27,577 nucleotides of DNA from JANLYQ01 sp031365725 (GTDB lineage: Bacteria > Actinomycetota > Actinomycetes > JACCUZ01). A program made the position numbers and the translations under genes. The stretch spans positions 1 through 27,577 of the forward strand of contig JANLYQ010000069.1 in the NCBI GenBank assembly GCA_031365725.1, in the 5' to 3' direction. Below the pieces are notes generated by a model. That model was not told where the DNA came from, ran no database searches, and saw only the letters and a program-made list of their open reading frames with translations. Positions 22,437-27,577 of this stretch are shown here, one piece after another (positions within the stretch are counted from its first letter, which is position 1; each line of letters starts with the position of its first letter).

Positions 22437-22472
22437 GTGCGTCCTCGCGAGTCGGGTGTCAGACGTGCCGGG

Positions 22473-23699
22473 TCAGGATGCCGTACGTCGTGGGAGCTGG
22501 AGCAGCGGGTCGTCCAGCAGCGACTCGAACGCGAGCTCGGCCGCGCCGAGCAGCGTCGAGTCAGGGCCGAGTGCCGGCACGACGAGACGCACGGCCTCGA
22601 ACGGAGCCGCGAGGGCAGCCGCCTGCATCTCGCTGCGCACGGTGTCGCCTGCGGCCGACAGGATCTCCGCCAGCGCACCGCCGAGGATCACCACCTCGGG
22701 GTTGAGCGCGTTGACGACCAGAGCGCTGCCACGGCCCAGCCAGCGCGCGACATGGTCGAGCGCGGCCACGGCAGCCGGGTCGGGACCGTCGGGGTCCTCA
22801 CGAGTCGCCGCGGCAATCACCGCCCGCACCCCGTCGACACCGCCGCCTGCGGGCCACCCGGCCAGCTGGAAGAGCCGCTCCTCACTGCACTCGGTCTCCC
22901 AGCAGCCGCGGGATCCGCAGTGGCAGGGCAGGCCGTCGGGGTTGACCGACGCGTGGCCCACCTCGCCCGCGTAGCCGGCGATCCCCCCCAGCGGTGCACC
23001 GCCGGCGATGATGCCGGCGCCGATGCCCGAGTGCCCGGAGAGATAGACCGCGTCGTCGGCACCCGCAGCCGCCCCCCGCACGTGCTCGGCCCGGATGCCG
23101 AGGTCGGCGTCGTTGGCGACCGCCACCGGCAGCCCCAGCTGCCGCTGCAACGCCGTTGCCACCGGCTCGTCCTGCCAGCCGAGGTTCGGAGCTTGGCGCA
23201 CCTGCCCGTCCCGCCGGCGCACCATGCCCGGCACGGCGACACCGGCCCCGACGATGACGCCGGCGGGTGACTCGGCCAGCAGCTCGGAGGCCACGCGGGT
23301 GATGGTGGACGTCACCGCTGCACGTCCGTGGTCTCCCCGGCGGTAGGCCCCGTCCCGACGGGCGAGCACCTGGCCCCCCAGCCCGACCCGGGCCACGGTG
23401 AGGTGGGTGACGCCCACATCGATGGCCAGCACCTGCACCAGGTGGGTCTCGGGGACCACGACGTACGACGGCCTCCCACCAGTAGCCTGCGCGCGGCCGG
23501 CTTCCTCCCGGAGCAGCCCGGCCAAGACCAGCTCGCCGGTCAGGTCTCCTATCGTGCTGCGGTTGAGACCGAGCTCGGCGGTCAGCCGACTGCGGGCCGT
23601 CGGACCGTGCACGTGCACATAGCGCAGCAGGGCAGACAGGTTGCCCTTGCGGACGTCCTCCGACCTCGTCCCGCGGGCATTCCGGGTGAGGACCGCCAT
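22473..23699 (-). CDS. ROK-family transcriptional repressor (XylR-like)
   Basis: 408-aa ROK regulator. The N-terminal winged helix-turn-helix (about 17-65; ARSRLTAELGLNRSTIGDLTGELVLAGLL) is followed by a sugar-kinase-like ROK domain with IDVGVTHL at about 93-100 and the zinc-binding motif of H249 in GEVGHASVNPDG plus C259, C261 and C266 (CHCGSRGCWE). Length is normal. Position between the xylose transporter and xylA suggests that it senses xylose and represses this operon, including itself. The ATG at 23699 follows the permease stop by 7 nt; the frame's upstream extension is antisense shadow. A palindrome upstream of xylF is a candidate operator. Sensing of xylose rather than another sugar is inferred from context. 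Confidence 0.91.
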   Translation of the reverse strand: MAVLTRNARGTRSEDVRKGNLSALLRYVHVHGPTARSRLTAELGLNRSTIGDLTGELVLAGLLREEAGRAQATGGRPSYVVVPETHLVQVLAIDVGVTHLTVARVGLGGQVLARRDGAYRRGDHGRAAVTSTITRVASELLAESPAGVIVGAGVAVPGMVRRRDGQVRQAPNLGWQDEPVATALQRQLGLPVAVANDADLGIRAEHVRGAAAGADDAVYLSGHSGIGAGIIAGGAPLGGIAGYAGEVGHASVNPDGLPCHCGSRGCWETECSEERLFQLAGWPAGGGVDGVRAVIAAATREDPDGPDPAAVAALDHVARWLGRGSALVVNALNPEVVILGGALAEILSAAGDTVRSEMQAAALAAPFEAVRLVVPALGPDSTLLGAAELAFESLLDDPLLQLPRRTAS

Positions 23700-23706
23700 G
23701 AGACCC

Positions 23707-24975
23707 CTACGCCCGCCCGGAGGCGGCCGCCCGGCGCCGGGACAGCGCGTCGATGCCGGCCGCGAGGAGCAGAACAACACCGGTGACCATGTAGATCACG
23801 GCCGCCGGCTGGTTGAGCAGCCCCATGCCGTTGGACACGATCGCGACGACCAAACCACCGATGATGGCATCGACCGGTCGGCCCTTGCCGCCGAAGAGGC
23901 TGGTGCCGCCGATGACCGCGGCGCCGACGGCGTAGAGCAAGGTCTCGCCGCCACCGGTGGACGGGGTCGCCGAGGCCACCCGGCTGGTGAGCAGGATGCC
24001 GGCGATTCCGGCGATGGTCGAGCAGAGCACGAAGCAGAGCAGCCGGACCCGTGCCACGTTGATGCCCGCGCGCCGGGCCGCCTCGGCGTTGCCGCCGACT
24101 GCGTAGACGTGCCGGCCGAACACGGTGCGCTGCAGCAACAAGCTGAAGAGCACCATCAGCACCAGGACGACCGGGATGACGATCGGGACACCCTTGATCG
24201 AGCTGACCGCGGTGTTCCGGCTGCGCTCGACGTTGAGGTAGTAGGTGCACAGGCCGAGCAGCACGGTCAGAGCACCGAGCTTGGCGCCCCACACTGCCGG
24301 CGACTGGGTCACCAGCCCCTTGGCACGGCGGGTGGCCATCTTGCGGAAGGTGATGCCGCCATAGACCACGATCAGCACGACGAACAGCGCCCAGCCGAGC
24401 CAGACGGGCAGGTTGTTTGCGGTGATGCCCAGCAAGGTGCTGCTGCTGATGCTGATGGTGCCGCCCACGCCGATGATCTGCAGCGACAGTCCCTGGAAGG
24501 CGAGGAACCCGGCGAGGGTCACCACGAAGGACGGGATGCCCACTCGGGACACCAGCAGGCCGATGACCGTGCCGATGACCGCCCCAGTGATCAGGCAAAC
24601 GATGATGCCGACCCACCAGGGATAGCCGTTGCGACTGGTCGCCACGCCGAGCATGGCGCCCGCGACGCCAGCGGTGTAGCCGGCGCTGAGGTCGATCTCG
24701 CCGATCAGCAGGACGAAGACGAGTCCCATCGCCAGCACGATCACGGCCGAGCTCTGGATCAGCAGGTTGGCAAAGTTGAACGGGTTGGTGAAGGTCGAGG
24801 GCCGCAGGGCCGAGAAGACCAGGAGCAGCACCAGCAGACCCAGGATGGCCGGGAGCGGGCCGACGTCGCCGCCGCGCACCCGGGCGACGTACTCACGGAA
24901 CGCCTCACCGATGCCGGGTGGCGGCGGGGCAGCCACGACGGCCTCGGGCTGCGGGGTGGTGATGTCCGTGCTCAC
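23707..24975 (-). CDS. xylH: Sugar ABC transporter permease (XylH-like)
   Basis: 422-aa integral membrane subunit of a CUT2-family (ribose/xylose type) ABC importer. After a ~40-residue cytosolic tail, hydrophobic helices run along the whole protein. Family signatures include LVFVLLIGEIDLSAGYTAG, the cytosolic loop FGRHVYAVGGNAEAARRAGI that contacts the ATPase, and AVIGGTSLFGGKG. Length slightly exceeds many CUT2 permeases and matches XylH, which has an extended loop in the middle. The GTG at 24975 overlaps the ATPase stop as GTGA. It works with XylF and XylG, importing a pentose or related sugar; assignment to xylose rests on XylF sequence and on xylA in the operon. Confidence 0.93.
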   Translation of the reverse strand: MSTDITTPQPEAVVAAPPPPGIGEAFREYVARVRGGDVGPLPAILGLLVLLLVFSALRPSTFTNPFNFANLLIQSSAVIVLAMGLVFVLLIGEIDLSAGYTAGVAGAMLGVATSRNGYPWWVGIIVCLITGAVIGTVIGLLVSRVGIPSFVVTLAGFLAFQGLSLQIIGVGGTISISSSTLLGITANNLPVWLGWALFVVLIVVYGGITFRKMATRRAKGLVTQSPAVWGAKLGALTVLLGLCTYYLNVERSRNTAVSSIKGVPIVIPVVLVLMVLFSLLLQRTVFGRHVYAVGGNAEAARRAGINVARVRLLCFVLCSTIAGIAGILLTSRVASATPSTGGGETLLYAVGAAVIGGTSLFGGKGRPVDAIIGGLVVAIVSNGMGLLNQPAAVIYMVTGVVLLLAAGIDALSRRRAAASGRA

Positions 24976-25769
24976 TTCGTCTCTCCCGCCGGCTTGGCGC
25001 CGCCACCGGTGATCAGGCTGACGACCTCATTGTGGGTGACGTCCTTGGCCTCGACCTGGGCGGTCATCCGGCCTAGGTAGAGCACCGCGATGTCGTCGGC
25101 CACCGCCAGGACATCGGTCATGTTGTGGCTGATCAGGATGACGCCGAGGCCGCGTTCGGCCAGTCGGCGCACCAGCTTGAGGACCTGTTCGGTCTGGGCC
25201 ACACCGAGCGCCGCGGTCGGCTCGTCAAGGATGACCAGCTTGGAGTTCCAGAGGACTGCGCGCGCGATGGCGACGGTCTGGCGTTGACCACCAGAGAGGC
25301 TCGCAACCTTCTGCCGGACCGACTTGACCGTGCGCACGGACAGTCCGGCCAGGGTCTGGGCAGCGCGCTGCTCCATGCTGATCTCGTCGAGCATGCCGGT
25401 GGCGACCGTCTCTCGACCGAGGAAGAGGTTCTCGACGATGTCGAGGTTGTCGCAGAGCGCGAGGTCCTGGTAGACGACCTCGATGCCCAGGGCGTTGGCC
25501 TGCTTAGGCGTAGCGACGTGGACGGTCTCACCCTCGAAGACGTAGTCGCCGGCGTCGAAGGGGTGGATGCCGGCGATGCCCTTGATCAGGGTGCTCTTGC
25601 CGGCGCCGTTGTCCCCGACGAGTGCGGTGACGCGGCCGAGGCGGACGGTGAGGTCGACATCGTGCAGCACTTGCACGGCGCCGAAGCTGCGGTTGACTCC
25701 CCGCAGCTCGAGGAGGGGCTTGCTGGGATCGGCGGCCAGGCCGTCGGGTGCGGTCGTGGTAATGGTCAT
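24972..25769 (-). CDS. Sugar ABC transporter ATP-binding protein (single-domain XylG/FrcA type)
   Basis: 265-aa ABC ATPase with one nucleotide-binding domain. Walker A GDNGAGKST (52-60), Q-loop Q101, signature LSGGQ (158-162), Walker B LVILDEPT with E183, and switch H215 are all present, so it should hydrolyse ATP. Escherichia coli XylG has two fused ABC domains; here a single domain likely works as a homodimer, as in FrcA-type CUT2 systems. The ATG at 25769 has GAGG four nt upstream. The stop overlaps the permease start (GTGA). The 157-nt gap to the binding-protein gene holds a stable hairpin, probably setting a lower expression of this gene than of xylF. Substrate inferred from neighbours. 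Confidence 0.92.
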   Translation of the reverse strand: MTITTTAPDGLAADPSKPLLELRGVNRSFGAVQVLHDVDLTVRLGRVTALVGDNGAGKSTLIKGIAGIHPFDAGDYVFEGETVHVATPKQANALGIEVVYQDLALCDNLDIVENLFLGRETVATGMLDEISMEQRAAQTLAGLSVRTVKSVRQKVASLSGGQRQTVAIARAVLWNSKLVILDEPTAALGVAQTEQVLKLVRRLAERGLGVILISHNMTDVLAVADDIAVLYLGRMTAQVEAKDVTHNEVVSLITGGGAKPAGETK

Positions 25770-25856
25770 GACACCTCTTCGCGTCGGCGGCTGGCGATGA
25801 CAGCGATCTCGTCGAGCTCAGTCAAGCGCATGGCCGGCTCGAGGAGGCAGCGTAGG

Positions 25857-25890
25857 CGCCCGACCCCGGTCGTGCGACCGGGGTCGGGCG
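25857..25890. terminator. Intercistronic hairpin between xylF and the ATPase gene
   Basis: A perfect 15-bp GC-rich inverted repeat with a 4-nt loop: arms 25857-25871 and 25876-25890. It lies about 36 nt after the xylF stop, with no T-run following in the minus direction, so it is not a classic intrinsic terminator. Such hairpins commonly protect the upstream mRNA and lower downstream expression, giving excess binding protein. Confidence 0.65.
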
Positions 25891-25926
25891 AAGACCTACC
25901 TGCTGACTAGCAGACGTGCAGAGCTG

Positions 25927-27066
25927 CTAGGAGACGCCGAGCTTGGTGCACGCCGCGGCGACGTCCTTGCAGACAGCGGCCGCGGTGTTGTGCGCGGCGT
26001 CGAACGGCACCTTGATGTTGTCCTGCGTGATCCACACCGGGGTGGCGAAGAACGACTTGACGTCCTTGCCGGCCTTGGTGTCCTTGACGGTGCCGGTGGC
26101 CAGTGCGTCGGCCGATCCGTCGTTCTTCAGCATGGCGACGGCCAGCTTCGCTGCCGCGTCCGCCTCGACGGTCTCGTCCTTGAACACGGTGCCGCACTGG
26201 GTGCCGGCGATGACGCGGCTGAGGCCCTCGTCGGAGGCGTCCTGGCCGGTGACCGGGACCTTGCCGTCGACCTTGTTGTTCTTGAGCACGGTGACGATGC
26301 CACCGGCCATCGTGTCGTTGGCGGAGACGACGCCGTCGACCTTGCCGTTGTTCTGGGTGTAGATCTGCTCGAAGGTCGTCTGGGCCACGTTGGCGTCCCA
26401 CTTGCCGGTCTTGTCGCCGACGAGCTTGTAGTCACCAGAGTCGATCTTGGCCTTCAGTGCACCGGCGTAGCCCTCCTTGAACAGGGCGGCGTTGTTGTCG
26501 GTGGGGTCACCATCGATGTAGACGATGTTGGCCTTGGTCTTGCCGGCCTTGTCCAGGCACGCCGCGAGACCGTCACCCATGAGCTTGCCGACCTGCACGT
26601 TGTCGAAGGAGACGTAGTAGCTGGCCGAGCCGCCGAGGGTGAGACGGTCGTAGTCGATGCTCTTGATGCCGGCGTCGAGGGCCTTCTTCTCACAGGCCGC
26701 GCCGCTGTCGGAGTCGAGGTTGACGATCATCAGGATGCTGACGCCCTGGTTGATCAGCGAGTCGCAGAGGGAGGCGAACTTGGTGACGTCGGCCGATGCG
26801 TTCTGGATGACGGCCTTGTAGCCGGCGGCCGTGATGGCCTTCTCCAGCGCGGGTCGGTCCTTGGCCTCCCAGCGGGGCGAGGTCGCCGCGTCGGGCAGGA
26901 TCACGCCGACCGAGCCACCGGCGGCAGCACTGCTGCTCGCGCTGGCGGTGTCAGAGCTGGAGGCAGAGTTGCTCGTGCTGGTGGAGGGGCTGCTGCTGCC
27001 CCCACAGGCGGTGAGCAGCAGCGGCGCGATGGCCAGCCCTGCCACAGCGATCATTCGGATCCGCAT
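25927..27066 (-). CDS. xylF: Xylose-type sugar ABC transporter substrate-binding lipoprotein (XylF-like)
   Basis: 379-aa extracellular sugar-binding lipoprotein. Signal peptide MRIRMIAVAGLAIAPLLLTAC ends in lipobox L18-T-A-C21, then a Ser/Thr-rich linker (22-50) and a type I periplasmic-binding fold. The segment IDYDRLTLGG then YYVSFDNVQVGKLMGDGL is close to what XylF proteins show, and VSANDTMAGGIV, TGQDASDEGLSRVIAG and GTQCGTVFKD follow the CUT2 pattern. The ATG at 27066 is preceded by AAGGG (27080-27076) 9 nt away. First gene of the probable xylose operon, separated from the ATPase gene by a strong hairpin. Ligand assignment to xylose is strong by context, but other pentoses are possible. 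Confidence 0.94.
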   Translation of the reverse strand: MRIRMIAVAGLAIAPLLLTACGGSSSPSTSTSNSASSSDTASASSSAAAGGSVGVILPDAATSPRWEAKDRPALEKAITAAGYKAVIQNASADVTKFASLCDSLINQGVSILMIVNLDSDSGAACEKKALDAGIKSIDYDRLTLGGSASYYVSFDNVQVGKLMGDGLAACLDKAGKTKANIVYIDGDPTDNNAALFKEGYAGALKAKIDSGDYKLVGDKTGKWDANVAQTTFEQIYTQNNGKVDGVVSANDTMAGGIVTVLKNNKVDGKVPVTGQDASDEGLSRVIAGTQCGTVFKDETVEADAAAKLAVAMLKNDGSADALATGTVKDTKAGKDVKSFFATPVWITQDNIKVPFDAAHNTAAAVCKDVAAACTKLGVS

Positions 27067-27125
27067 GTCGTGGTGCCCTTCGGGAAGGAGAAGCAGCGCA
27101 CCTCTCCAGGTGACGCCGCGGGAAT

Positions 27126-27140
27126 GTTGTGGGCCACAAC
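27126..27140 (-). promoter_or_regulatory. Palindrome upstream of xylF, candidate ROK operator
   Basis: GTTGTGG-G-CCACAAC is a 15-bp palindrome with 7-bp perfect arms around one central base, 60-74 nt upstream of the xylF ATG. A TACGTT box (27143-27138, minus strand) overlaps its upstream edge and could be the -10, so binding would block transcription. Binding by the operon's ROK repressor is a hypothesis. Confidence 0.5.
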
Positions 27141-27243
27141 GTACTCATGCAAACGAGCCCCGGGTAGTCACAAGTTCGTAACGCAAGCGAAATGTCCGAT
27201 ACGCCGTCCCACCAGACCATCCGGCGCCCGCCCGGGCTCGCCG

Positions 27244-27296
27244 ACTGAGACGTACGGCGCCCTCATCCGGCCATTCCCCTCGCCGTACGTGTCAGT
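27244..27296. terminator. Long imperfect hairpin downstream of the aconitase gene
   Basis: Arms 27244-27259 and 27281-27296 pair over 16 positions with one mismatch, including ten perfect pairs (ACGTACGGCG with CGCCGTACGT); the loop is 21 nt. It lies 43 nt after the aconitase stop, transcribed on the minus strand. No T-run follows, so it may be a transcript-end stabiliser or a factor-dependent terminator insulating xylF. Confidence 0.5.
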
Positions 27297-27312
27297 TCGC
27301 CGGGGGTGTCAC

Positions 27313-27342
27313 CGGGTCAGCGGGTCAGCGTTGGCGGGTCAG
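27313..27342. repeat. Three direct copies of CGGGTCAG at the aconitase stop
   Basis: CGGGTCAG occurs at 27313-27320, 27321-27328 and 27335-27342; the last copy contains the aconitase stop codon (TCA on the plus strand). On the minus strand each copy supplies a TGA. Small slippage duplication or back-up stops. Confidence 0.45.
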
Positions 27343-27521
27343 GCGAGCAGGCTGCGCAGCACGAACGGCATGATCCCGCCGTGGCGGTAGTAGTCCGCCT
27401 CGCCGGGGGTGTCGATACGCAGCCTGGCCGTGAACTCGGTCGCGCCGCCGTCGGGGGCGGGGGGGGGGACAGCCACCCCGCGCGGGGAGGGTCCGGCGTT
27501 GAGCACCGTGTCAACCCCCAC
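27339..27521 (-). CDS. acn: Aconitate hydratase, C-terminal fragment (interrupted near contig end)
   Basis: The C-terminal ~37 residues, with TEFTARLRIDTPGEADYYR, then HGGIMPFVLRSLLA and a stop, match the end of the aconitase/IRP-type TCA enzyme that converts citrate to isocitrate. The open part is only 60 codons: upstream of about 27452 the translation loses family resemblance (PPPAPDGG) and an in-frame TAG occurs at 27533-27531. A G10 run at 27459-27468 and a G7 run at 27551-27557 sit in the affected stretch. This is most simply low-quality sequence at the end of an assembly that shifts frame; a true pseudogene is less likely. The remainder of the ~900-residue protein would lie outside the window. 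Confidence 0.72.
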   Translation of the reverse strand: MGVDTVLNAGPSPRGVAVPPPAPDGGATEFTARLRIDTPGEADYYRHGGIMPFVLRSLLA

Positions 27522-27577
27522 CGCGCACGTCTACACACCCGAGAGGCCGCGGGGGGGCGCCCACTCGCCCGCGAGGT

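Larger units (their letters stand above)
27067..27338. other. Intergenic region between aconitase fragment and xylF
   Basis: 272 nt containing the repeats, the long hairpin and the candidate xylF operator listed separately. TTGTGA and TTGCGT occur on the minus strand, but no spacing to a -10 convinces me. I see no ORF of any quality here. Confidence 0.5.

Noticed and set aside
21252..23270. 672-codon plus-strand open frame across xylA and the ROK repressor
   Set aside because: Antisense to two clearly recognised genes; its translation is rich in Arg, His, Val and Gln with no domain, as expected from the complement of high-GC codons.
23641..25080. 479-codon plus-strand frame opposite the permease gene
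   Set aside because: His/Asp/Gln-rich shadow of a membrane-protein gene, with no motif and no ribosome site.
25990..27390. 466-codon plus-strand frame opposite xylF
   Set aside because: Val/Gly/Asp-rich antisense shadow that continues through the intergenic hairpin and operator; no recognisable domain.
1..27577. CRISPR array, tRNA, rRNA, insertion sequence or phage genes
   Set aside because: Nothing of the kind was found by eye: no regularly spaced repeats, no transposase or integrase frames, and no tRNA-like ends in the short intergenic gaps.

Overview
The window is about 70% GC by eye, densely packed, and carries genes diagnostic of Actinomycetota: DUF3000, a WhiI-like orphan regulator, the actinobacterial FadA/FadB pair, HemQ/CgoX haem synthesis, the actinobacterial class of xylose isomerase, many GTG starts and many leaderless-looking promoters. 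The order hemE / DUF3000 / LuxR-type regulator / rnd / thiolase / FadB / dxs resembles, from memory, the hemE-whiI-dxs neighbourhood of Streptomyces. Xylose genes and the lack of any sporulation genes suggest a non-filamentous relative, perhaps in Micrococcales; that placement is a guess. There are no rRNAs, tRNAs, insertion sequences, phage genes or CRISPR arrays. The last ~110 bases look like a degraded contig end.

Region 1 (1-6487, haem block): msrB on +; then on the minus strand cgoX(hemY)-hemQ-PAP2 phosphatase, joined by 4-nt ATGA/GTGA overlaps; a divergent DUF4349 lipoprotein; a VapBC-type toxin-antitoxin pair placed between DUF4349 and hemE; and hemE. HemE, CgoX and HemQ serve the coproporphyrin-dependent haem route. 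Region 2 (6504-10263): an EamA/DMT permease diverges from DUF3000, followed by the WhiI-like regulator, whose receiver lacks the acidic pair and the lysine, and ribonuclease D. Region 3 (10264-14562): a stand-alone FTR1 iron permease behind a strong DtxR/IdeR-type iron box, then fadA-fadB for fatty-acid beta-oxidation. Region 4 (14563-20060): a DUF445 membrane protein with a possible 22-codon ORF behind it, an unrecognised 279-aa protein behind a possible operator, a PLP aminotransferase-V enzyme, and dxs convergent with it.

Region 5 (20123-27066, minus strand): a probable xylose operon in the order xylF-xylG-xylH-ROK repressor-xylA-ppk2-orf123. The surprise is the polyphosphate:nucleotide phosphotransferase 2 nt after xylA, itself overlapping a small uncharacterised gene. 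A 15-bp palindrome upstream of xylF is a candidate ROK operator, and a 15-bp perfect hairpin between xylF and xylG could keep binding-protein expression above that of the membrane components. Region 6 (27067-27577): a long imperfect hairpin lies downstream of the C-terminal end of an aconitase gene whose frame is interrupted near the contig edge.

Recurrent features: six 4-nt stop/start overlaps couple gene pairs, and at least six transcription units have a TANNNT box ending 7-8 nt before the start codon without a Shine-Dalgarno sequence, the signature of leaderless transcripts. Genes inside operons, and a few with longer leaders (efeU, fadA, whiI-like, dxs, xylF), carry recognisable ribosome binding sites.
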